Assembly (NCBI GenBank): GCA_023430465.1
Contig: JAEZAM010000004.1
Span: 1 to 27,300, forward strand
DNA length: 27,300 bases
Reading direction: 5' to 3'
From: Bacteroidota bacterium
GTDB taxonomy: Bacteria; Bacteroidota; Bacteroidia; Chitinophagales; Chitinophagaceae
This document shows positions 16,908-23,360 of the stretch, in pieces; the stretch's first letter is position 1; every line of letters begins with the position of its first letter. The notes under the pieces are model-generated. The model was not told where the DNA came from. It made no database searches and saw only the letters and a list, made by a program, of their open reading frames with translations. The position numbers and the translations under genes are program-made.

Positions 16908-18221
16908 ATGGACAGAAGAGTATTCCTCAAAAACGCCTCCCTTGCCGCAGCAGGCATTACCATCCTGAATTTTCCCGTATTCGGTAAAAACGCTCCGTCG
17001 AATAAAGTGGTGCTTGCCGTGATGGGTGTCAACAGCCGCGGAGCTTACCTTGCCGAATGTTTCTCCAAACTGCCAAATGTGGAGATTGCTTACATCTGCG
17101 ACGTAGAGGACGGCGCTATTGCCAATGGCCTGAAACCGTTTGCCAGCGCGAGCCGCAAACCCACGGTTATTAAGGACATCAGGGAGTTGGTGAAGAAAAA
17201 AGACTTTGATGCCCTTGTCATCGCAGCACCCGACCACTGGCATGCGCCCGCAAGCATAATGGGTGTGGCAAATGGCAAACACGTTTACGTGGAGAAACCC
17301 TGTAGCCACAACCCCGCTGAAGGAGAACTCCTGGTGCAGGCCATGAACAAATATGGCAAGTTGATACAGATGGGTAACCAGCGCCGTTCATTTCCAAATC
17401 TGATCGAAGCAGTGCGGCTGGTTCGGGAAGAAGGGATCATCGGCAATGCGTATTTCGGAAAGGGCTGGTATGCGAACAACCGGAAATCGATCGGTATGGG
17501 CAAAAAGATACCAGTCCCTGCTACCCTTGACTTCGAACTCTGGCAGGGACCTGCACCACGCAAGGCCTACCAGGATAATCTTGTTCATTATAACTGGCAC
17601 TGGTTCTGGAACTGGGGTACAGGCGAAGCCAATAACAACGGCACACATGAAATCGACTGCTGCCGATGGTTCCTGGGCGTTGACTACCCTACACAGGTCA
17701 CTTCATCCGGCGGACGGTACGCCTTCAAGGATGATTGGGAAACACCGGATACTCAGGTAGCCTCCTTTGAATTCGGTAATAAAAAGGCCATCACCTGGGA
17801 AGGCCGGAGTTGCAATATTTATCCTGTCGAAGGTGCCGGCCGCGGTTTTACCATCTATGGTGATAAAGGCACGCTCGTTAATATGGGAAATGATGATTAT
17901 AAAATATTCGACTACGCCAATAAACTGGTAAAGGAAGTGAAAAGCGATGCGAAGAATGATGCCAGCAATCCAGTCAGCGCGAGCGGAAACCTGGATTACT
18001 ATCACTTCAATAATTTCATCCAGGCCATACGGGGAGAATCAAAACTCACCGCACCCGTAAATGAAGGACATATCAGCAACCTGCTTTGTCACCTCGCAAA
18101 TATCTCACAACGCACAGGCCGGACCCTGAACTGTGACAGCAAAGGACGAATCATGAATGACAAAGATGCAATGAAATTGTGGGGAAGGGACTACCAGCCG
18201 GGATGGGCGCCTGTAGTTTAA
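16908..18221 (+). CDS. Gfo/Idh/MocA-family oxidoreductase, Tat-exported (copy 1)
   Basis: 437 residues. The N-terminus RRVFLKNAS plus a hydrophobic stretch is a twin-arginine signal, so the protein should fold with its NAD(P) cofactor and be exported to the periplasm. The Rossmann part starts at about residue 33 (VVLAVMGVNSRG, a loose form of GxGxxG). The family EKP motif is at 129-131 (VYVEKPCSHNP), with Lys130 the usual catalytic/cofactor lysine. The second domain contains GNQRRSFPN and GTHEIDCCRW, the latter probably holding the catalytic His. Family members oxidise or reduce sugar hydroxyls. Near the DUF1080 gene, a role in making 3-keto sugars is a reasonable inference. It is convergent with DUF1080, with a perfect hairpin between them. 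Confidence 0.9.
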   Translation: MDRRVFLKNASLAAAGITILNFPVFGKNAPSNKVVLAVMGVNSRGAYLAECFSKLPNVEIAYICDVEDGAIANGLKPFASASRKPTVIKDIRELVKKKDFDALVIAAPDHWHAPASIMGVANGKHVYVEKPCSHNPAEGELLVQAMNKYGKLIQMGNQRRSFPNLIEAVRLVREEGIIGNAYFGKGWYANNRKSIGMGKKIPVPATLDFELWQGPAPRKAYQDNLVHYNWHWFWNWGTGEANNNGTHEIDCCRWFLGVDYPTQVTSSGGRYAFKDDWETPDTQVASFEFGNKKAITWEGRSCNIYPVEGAGRGFTIYGDKGTLVNMGNDDYKIFDYANKLVKEVKSDAKNDASNPVSASGNLDYYHFNNFIQAIRGESKLTAPVNEGHISNLLCHLANISQRTGRTLNCDSKGRIMNDKDAMKLWGRDYQPGWAPVV

Positions 18222-18234
18222 ATTTCGAGCAAAT

Positions 18235-18275
18235 ACGCAAAGCAGTTAATATAGAACTGCTTTGCGTCTTTTGTA
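18235..18275 (+). terminator. Hairpin terminator between convergent genes
   Basis: A perfect 13-bp stem (ACGCAAAGCAGTT with AACTGCTTTGCGT) and 7-nt loop AATATAG are followed by CTTTTGTATTTT on the plus strand. It probably terminates the oxidoreductase transcript and may also act on the opposite strand, where the tail is less T-rich. Confidence 0.8.
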
Positions 18276-18277
18276 TT

Positions 18278-19663
18278 TTACTTGGCGCCTTTGCGTGAAC
18301 CAGGAAGTTCGCGAATCCGAATATTTTTAAAACTCACCGCATCTCCATGGTCCTGTAAGAGAATATGCCCTTTTGGTGCCTCGCCAAAGTTTGGCCATAC
18401 CTTGTATTTGCTTTCGGCAACAAGCGCCCGGTATTCTGCAGTTCCGCGTACATATTCCAACACTTTTATACCATTAAGGTAATGTTCTACCCTGTTATCC
18501 GGGTAGACTACAACACGCCCGGTATTCCATTTTCCCGGTTGCCGGATAAATCTTGCCTGCTTATTCGCTTTGATGAGATCATACAATGAAGCCAGCGTTC
18601 GATTACCGCTCTTACCCATTTTGGCGTCGGGATGAAGGGTGTCATCCAGCAACTGGTACTCCAGTCCGATGGCGGAGCCTGGGTTATTTTCTGTAAGTGT
18701 AACGAAATACTTTACGCCGCTGTTAGCGCCCGGTGTCAGTTTGAAGTCAAATGACAGATCGAAAGCGGCGTATTGCGAAGTGGTTACGATGTCGCCTCCG
18801 TTGGTTGATTCCGCACCCCCGGAACGCAGAACGCGGAGTTCACCATCAGCGATCTCCCAGCCTTTATCCGGGAAGCCCGGACGGTAAGCGCCTTTCCACC
18901 CAGCGGAAGTGTTTCCATCGAACAATAGCTTCCAGCCCATTTCCTGCTCGATGCCCGTCAGTTGATTCTGCAGGTTATTAACCGGATAAACATCTTTTGG
19001 AAAGGCCATTGCTTTCAACCCTTCGGTCTTAATACGGATATTTTTCCAATGTATCTTTTTACCGGCCATTGATGGCTGACCGATGCTGTGAACCTGAAGT
19101 GCAATGACCCCGGTATGATCAACCGTATCTATGACATGTGCTGCGGGAACATCATTTATCCAGGTTGCCATGTGCCGCCCTATGCATTGTATCCTTATTT
19201 TATTGAACCGATTCAGGGGCAACATTTTTTGCGCAGCAGGGTTAAGCATGAGGGGATATAGCCAGTCGCGCCGGCCTTCATCATATATACCTCCCGTCCA
19301 CATCCGTGAAGAAGGATCAAGTTCATACTGGTAGCCGTACACTTTTCCTTTGCCATTATTTCCCTGTGGATCATACTGGCTGCGAAACTGGATGCCCGAG
19401 TTGGAGGTACTGTCTTCGATTTTTACTTCGAGTTCGAGCACGAAATCACCGTACTTGTCCTCAGAGATGAGGAAACTGTTTGGCGTATTTGGCACGGTGA
19501 TACCAACGATTGCGCCGTCGATAACTTCATAGGTTGCATTCCCCGCTACCTGCTTCCAACCCTTGAGTGTTTTGCCATCGAAAAGATGTTGCCAACCATT
19601 CCCTTTTTGAGCGTTGGAGGAGATCATTGTCGCGAGGATCAATATAGTGAGGAGTGCTTTCAT
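18278..19663 (-). CDS. Two-domain DUF1080 protein (3-keto-glycoside hydrolase/lyase-like)
   Basis: 461 residues from the ATG at 19663, which overlaps the upstream stop codon as ATGA and directly precedes a signal peptide (MKALLTILILATMISSNAQ). Two DUF1080 jelly-roll domains follow: about 24-218 (LFDGKTLKGWKQV, SNSGIQFRSQYD) and about 240-455 (LFDGNTSAGWKG, ANSGVKYFVTL). DUF1080 proteins of Bacteroides are reported to cleave 3-keto-glycosides made by Gfo/Idh/MocA partners, and this gene is translationally coupled to one. The last codons (GSRKGAK, stop) fall inside a TTCACGCAAAGGCGC element that also occurs after the ELWxxDGT gene, so the C-terminus may derive from a repeat. Substrate unknown. 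Confidence 0.88.
   Translation of the reverse strand: MKALLTILILATMISSNAQKGNGWQHLFDGKTLKGWKQVAGNATYEVIDGAIVGITVPNTPNSFLISEDKYGDFVLELEVKIEDSTSNSGIQFRSQYDPQGNNGKGKVYGYQYELDPSSRMWTGGIYDEGRRDWLYPLMLNPAAQKMLPLNRFNKIRIQCIGRHMATWINDVPAAHVIDTVDHTGVIALQVHSIGQPSMAGKKIHWKNIRIKTEGLKAMAFPKDVYPVNNLQNQLTGIEQEMGWKLLFDGNTSAGWKGAYRPGFPDKGWEIADGELRVLRSGGAESTNGGDIVTTSQYAAFDLSFDFKLTPGANSGVKYFVTLTENNPGSAIGLEYQLLDDTLHPDAKMGKSGNRTLASLYDLIKANKQARFIRQPGKWNTGRVVVYPDNRVEHYLNGIKVLEYVRGTAEYRALVAESKYKVWPNFGEAPKGHILLQDHGDAVSFKNIRIRELPGSRKGAK
18285..18299 (-). repeat. TTCACGCWAAGRCGC element, copy A (inside DUF1080 3' end)
   Basis: Read on the minus strand it is TTCACGCAAAGGCGC. It is 13/15 identical to copy B at 23343-23357. 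In both copies an ACGCAAAG-type hairpin follows downstream on the same strand (here after 17 nt). Confidence 0.6.
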
Positions 19664-20862
19664 GAATTCGTTTTTAAGTTGTATGCAGGCAACCATTTCC
19701 TGATACTATGTGTATAGATCGCCGAATTGGCAAGGTGTACGCAGATGGCTGTGGTGGCGCCGGTTATTACATTGGATGCAGGCTGCTTATCCGTCCTGAT
19801 ACAACGATGGAAATCTTCGAGCGCGTACCAGGTACCGTCTTTCATTTTCTCCTTCATGATAGGCACACCACCATCCTTGTTCCATTCTATCTTTGTGGCG
19901 CCGGTAACACCATCAACAGTCTCAAGTTCCTTGCGTGCCTGGGCTTCCGGGTAAAAAACGCCCTCGGAAGGCAGCAGTGAGACCATTCCTCTCGTTCCCT
20001 TGATCTTGAAAATATATCCCGCGCGGGCATTGGCACAAGTAGCGCCAAAATTGCCAATCATGCCTTTTTCCTTATAGCGCAACACTGCCTGGACATTATC
20101 GTATGTCTCGCGGCCATCATTGAAATGATCGATGCCACCGGTACCCATGATCTCATCGGGGTGCGTATCAAATGCCCAGTTGATAAAATCCATCTGGTGT
20201 GACAGGAGTTCGGCCGGTAATCCGCCTGAATAAGCCTTGTACATTCTCCAGTTTACCTGCCGGTCGGTATAGCCTTTAGGAACAGCCCGGCGCCAGTTCC
20301 AGTTGCGGTCCCACCGGCAATCGATCTGTGTAACATCGCCGAGGTACCCTTTCTCAATCATTTCCTTCACGCGGAAATAAAGTGGTGTGTAGCGGTATTG
20401 ATGACCAACTTCGAGTACCTGTTCAGGATGTTTTTTTGCCAGGGACACCAGCTCCAGTGCTTCCGGGATTGAATAGGTCATGGTTTTCTCCAGGTAAACA
20501 TGCTTACCGGCGAGCAGCGCTGCTTTCGCGATAGGAAAATGCATGTGCAGCGAAGTGGCGATCACAACGGCGTCGATATTCTTTTGGTCCATCACCTTTC
20601 GATAGTCCTTGTACACCTTCACAGTGTCCGGGAGTTCCTTCTTCGTAGCATCTATTCGAAAATCCAGCACATCACAGATGGCATCGACAGAAAATTTTTC
20701 CGGCATGCCCCGGAGCACCGAGATGATCCCCTGGCCACGATCACCGCACCCAATGATGCCAACGCGCAATGGTTCATCGATCGACCTCCAGCCGGATTGC
20801 CCAAGCATCAGGATGCCCCCGGAGAACAGGGCCGACTGTTTCAAAAATTCCCTTCGTTGCAT
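19660..20862 (-). CDS. Gfo/Idh/MocA-family oxidoreductase, Tat-exported (copy 2)
   Basis: 400 residues. The twin-arginine signal RREFLKQS is followed by a hydrophobic stretch. The NAD(P)-binding motif is canonical (GIIGCGDRG, about 35-43). The usual EKP is EKT here (125-127), keeping the lysine but losing the proline. The second domain has GHQYRYTPLY, GGLPAELLSHQMDF (probable catalytic His) and ends in a NSAIYTHSIRKW-type tail. It overlaps the DUF1080 start by 4 nt (ATGA), so the two proteins are made together and very likely act in sequence: oxidation of a sugar hydroxyl, then cleavage. It has its own promoter in the gap after the DUF418 gene. Only about the fold is shared with copy 1; the two are not recent duplicates. 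Confidence 0.92.
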   Translation of the reverse strand: MQRREFLKQSALFSGGILMLGQSGWRSIDEPLRVGIIGCGDRGQGIISVLRGMPEKFSVDAICDVLDFRIDATKKELPDTVKVYKDYRKVMDQKNIDAVVIATSLHMHFPIAKAALLAGKHVYLEKTMTYSIPEALELVSLAKKHPEQVLEVGHQYRYTPLYFRVKEMIEKGYLGDVTQIDCRWDRNWNWRRAVPKGYTDRQVNWRMYKAYSGGLPAELLSHQMDFINWAFDTHPDEIMGTGGIDHFNDGRETYDNVQAVLRYKEKGMIGNFGATCANARAGYIFKIKGTRGMVSLLPSEGVFYPEAQARKELETVDGVTGATKIEWNKDGGVPIMKEKMKDGTWYALEDFHRCIRTDKQPASNVITGATTAICVHLANSAIYTHSIRKWLPAYNLKTNS

Positions 20863-20879
20863 AGCATTCGTTCAGCCTT

Positions 20880-20912
20880 CAAATTTAACGATATGCAGCT
20901 AAGAATGGGCAA
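20880..20912 (-). promoter_or_regulatory. Bacteroidota-type promoter of the oxidoreductase-DUF1080 pair
   Basis: Read on the minus strand: TTG (20912-20910), 22 bp, then TAAATTTG (20887-20880), a full TAnnTTTG match. The expected start near 20873 gives a short leader before the ATG at 20862. This separates the pair from the upstream apbE-DUF418 unit. Confidence 0.6.
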
Positions 20913-20917
20913 CGAGT

Positions 20918-22198
20918 TTACTCGACAGGTACGATGGTCTGTTCGCTCTGTGCTGCTTTTTTCGATCTGATCGGCAGTGACCTGCCGTATGTCAGTTGTT
21001 TCCACATCCACTCCAGCGGTCCGAACTGGAAATAGCGAAACCACAGATGGCTGTAGCATAACTGAAACAGGTAAACACCAAGTGAGATAAGGAACACGAT
21101 GCTTACCCCAATGGAAGCGCCGAAGCCCAAGCCAATACCGTAAAAGATGAGAACACCACAGAGCGATTGGACCAGATAGTTGGTGAGCGCCATGCGACCA
21201 ACGGGAGCAAACAGGTTGAGAATACGTTGTGCCGTCAGGCGTTGATAAAGCAGGCAAATGGAGGTTGTATAGAACAAACTAAGCGGGATAACCGACAATG
21301 CATAAAACAATGTATCAGTCAGACCGTAAGCATCCGGTAACCTGCGGCCATCCAGCTCGAAATAAGCGTGCGCGAGGCTGGTGGGCAGACCAATCAGTAA
21401 ACTAATTCTCCACACTTTTTTGAGCAAAGGCCGGTGTGCTGTGAGATCGAGATAGATGCCTTTGCGACCAACATATAACCCAAGAAGGAACATCGCAAAC
21501 ACTTTTGGCAGGCGGTTAACATCGAGCAGCATATTCCACCGCCAGAAAAAAGAATTGCGGCACCAGGTCAGTACATCACTGTAACGCTTGTGATCAACCA
21601 GCCATGTGCCGGCATTCTCCTGGGTAATACCAGTGGCCGTATCAAGCTCAATCGCTTTTTGCATGAAGGGCGTGGCAAGATTCCATTTATTATTTGTCAA
21701 TACCTTGGCGGCATCAAATGCCAGTGGGAGTAAAATAAGAATCACCGCCAGGCGGATAAGCGCCTTATCGCTCCAATTCCTGAACAGCGGAAGCAACATG
21801 CCCAGCAGGGCGTAGAGAACAAGAATATCGCCTTCCCATAACAGGAATGCATGTGCCAGGCCAATCATCAGGAGGATGATCAGCCGCCGGTAAAACACAG
21901 AAATCGCCTGTTGGCGTCCATCCGCTTTCTTACGCAGCATGATCGCAAACCCGATCCCGAACAATAACGAAAAAAGGGAATAGAATTTACCATCGAGAAA
22001 CGCGAAATGAACATAGGCCAGCACTTCATCGATTTGATGCGTGGGAAACGCTGCAAGCTTTTCAGGAGACTGAAAAATATAAAGCGATATAACAGGGTAG
22101 TTGGCCAGGCAGATACCCAACAGGGCAATGCCACGTAAGACATCAAGGATTTGTGCACGGTCCGACAGCCGGACAGGCTCAGTTGTTTTGGTAAACAT
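20918..22198 (-). CDS. DUF418 family integral membrane protein
   Basis: 426 residues with about eight to ten hydrophobic segments. The N-terminal block RAQILDVLRGIALLGICLANYP and the following FSLLFGIGFAIML are typical of the YeiB/DUF418 group of inner-membrane proteins. The C-terminal half has GRMALTNYLVQSL and LWFRYFQFGPLEWMWKQLTYG, the usual DUF418 ending. The biochemical role of the family is not established; it resembles acyltransferase-type membrane proteins in layout. The gene starts with ATG 26 bp after apbE on the same strand, so co-transcription is likely. Confidence 0.88.
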   Translation of the reverse strand: MFTKTTEPVRLSDRAQILDVLRGIALLGICLANYPVISLYIFQSPEKLAAFPTHQIDEVLAYVHFAFLDGKFYSLFSLLFGIGFAIMLRKKADGRQQAISVFYRRLIILLMIGLAHAFLLWEGDILVLYALLGMLLPLFRNWSDKALIRLAVILILLPLAFDAAKVLTNNKWNLATPFMQKAIELDTATGITQENAGTWLVDHKRYSDVLTWCRNSFFWRWNMLLDVNRLPKVFAMFLLGLYVGRKGIYLDLTAHRPLLKKVWRISLLIGLPTSLAHAYFELDGRRLPDAYGLTDTLFYALSVIPLSLFYTTSICLLYQRLTAQRILNLFAPVGRMALTNYLVQSLCGVLIFYGIGLGFGASIGVSIVFLISLGVYLFQLCYSHLWFRYFQFGPLEWMWKQLTYGRSLPIRSKKAAQSEQTIVPVE

Positions 22199-22224
22199 TA
22201 TAGTGGATTAATGGTGCCTTGTGC

Positions 22225-23220
22225 TCAATGCTGTAGCAGTGTACGAAAGCGGCTGGAAAGCGTGTCTGCAATTCCTCCATCTTTCCGGAAATACACAAAA
22301 TGCGCCGCCAGATCGGGTCTTGCCTCCACAAATCTCATGGCCTTCTCCAGTCCCATCATCATCAGCGCATTGTCGTAGGCATCTGCTGTTATAGCATCTT
22401 TTGCATAGACAGTTACGCTGATCAGTTCATTCCGCAACGTGGTGCCCGTCTTTGGATCAATGAGGTGGGTGATCTTTGTACCACCGGATTCCACGTAACG
22501 GCGATAATTTCCCGAAGTAGTCACTCCCCCTTCATCAAGATAGATCACTTTTTGCAAAGGTTCGAAACCAAACTCAGTGCCGGGAGCCTCGATACCGATC
22601 GCCATTTTCTCACCGCCCGGTTTTCGGCCACGGGTGCGGATCTCCCCGCCGAGCTCGACCACATATTTATTGATTCCTTTGCACTCAAGGAACATCGCCA
22701 TCAGGTCAACCGTATATCCCTGTGCAATGCCATTGGGATCAAGCTGGACACAAGGCCTGCTTTTTTCCAGGAAATTATTTTTCCATGACAGGAACGATGA
22801 ACTGACGCACCCGGCGAGTTGACGTATTTTATCTTCCCCGGGAAAGGAATCCATTTTTTCCGGACCAAAACCCCAGGCATTGGTCAGCGGGTAAATAGTG
22901 ATATCAAATAAACCTTCCGTATCACGATAGGTTTCCAGCGCTTTGTTCACAACTGTTGCCAGGTGCTGATCGGCTTGAATGCCCTTTTCGGAACGGTTGA
23001 ATTGTGAGATCAACGATCCCGGAATGTAAGTAGACAGGGACTGGTCGACTGCTTTCAGCAGGCTATCCATTTCCCTGGCAGCTATTACACTGTCCTGCGC
23101 GTAATAGGTAAGTTGCCATGTTGTTCCCTGTGCACGGCCGCGGAGTTGAAATCTATTGCTTACCTGGCGTTCACTAATTATCAGGATTGTAAACAACGAT
23201 ATTGCCAGCGCTCTTTGCAT
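22225..23220 (-). CDS. apbE: FAD:protein FMN transferase (ApbE family)
   Basis: 331 residues from the ATG at 23220; a TTG nine codons upstream (23247) is less likely. ApbE splits FAD and attaches FMN to a Thr/Ser of target flavoproteins on the outer side of the cytoplasmic membrane. Visible motifs are GTTWQLTYY, DQSLSTYIPGSLISQFN, GLFDITIYPLTNAWGFG, DPNGIAQGY, VVELGGEIRTRG and the metal-binding DAITADAYDNALMMMG. The N-terminus is hydrophobic (ALAISLFTILII) and may be a membrane anchor or signal, but there is no lipobox cysteine, unlike many ApbE lipoproteins. It is followed by DUF418 after 26 bp. No flavoprotein target (NqrC/RnfG-like FMN-binding domain) lies in the window. Confidence 0.93.
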   Translation of the reverse strand: MQRALAISLFTILIISERQVSNRFQLRGRAQGTTWQLTYYAQDSVIAAREMDSLLKAVDQSLSTYIPGSLISQFNRSEKGIQADQHLATVVNKALETYRDTEGLFDITIYPLTNAWGFGPEKMDSFPGEDKIRQLAGCVSSSFLSWKNNFLEKSRPCVQLDPNGIAQGYTVDLMAMFLECKGINKYVVELGGEIRTRGRKPGGEKMAIGIEAPGTEFGFEPLQKVIYLDEGGVTTSGNYRRYVESGGTKITHLIDPKTGTTLRNELISVTVYAKDAITADAYDNALMMMGLEKAMRFVEARPDLAAHFVYFRKDGGIADTLSSRFRTLLQH

Positions 23221-23225
23221 TTGAC

Positions 23226-23264
23226 CGAATATAGTTGTTTCACGCAAATCCCGAAACTTCGGGA
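23226..23264 (-). promoter_or_regulatory. Possible apbE promoter with overlapping inverted repeat
   Basis: On the minus strand a -7-like TATATTCG (23233-23226) lies just before the ATG. Where the -33 would fall there is a 7-bp inverted repeat TCCCGAA-AC-TTCGGGA (23249-23264). This is the arrangement expected of a repressor or activator site. Both parts are weak on their own. Confidence 0.35.
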
Positions 23265-23294
23265 GCAGGGATTCTGAATGTATTTTGGCCTGAG

Positions 23295-23318
23295 AAAAGA
23301 CGCAAAAAAGCTTTGCGT
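23295..23318 (-). terminator. Hairpin terminator after the ELWxxDGT gene
   Basis: Read on the minus strand: ACGCAAA, loop GCTTT, TTTGCGT, then CTTTTCTC. It lies about 42 nt past the stop codon. The stem shares its ACGCAAAG core with the hairpin at 18235. Confidence 0.6.
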
Positions 23319-23342
23319 TCTTTACTCACCTGGCTGATGGCC

Positions 23343-23357
23343 GCGTCTTAGCGTGAA
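23343..23357 (-). repeat. TTCACGCWAAGRCGC element, copy B (after ELWxxDGT stop)
   Basis: On the minus strand it reads TTCACGCTAAGACGC, starting 3 nt after the stop codon. It matches copy A (18285-18299) at 13 of 15 positions and is again followed, after 24 nt, by an ACGCAAAG hairpin. Confidence 0.6.
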
Positions 23358-23360
23358 TAC

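Noticed and set aside
19664..19696. Upstream ATG extending the DUF1080 protein by 11 residues
   Set aside because: It would put MVACIQLKNEF before a clean signal peptide and overlap the upstream gene by 37 nt; the ATGA-overlapping start at 19663 fits better.
16908..20862. A polysaccharide utilisation locus
   Set aside because: No SusC/SusD pair or recognisable glycoside hydrolase is present; only the oxidoreductases and DUF1080 protein suggest glycan work.
23221..23247. TTG start for ApbE
   Set aside because: The ATG nine codons in directly precedes the hydrophobic N-terminus, and a -7-like element lies inside the extension.
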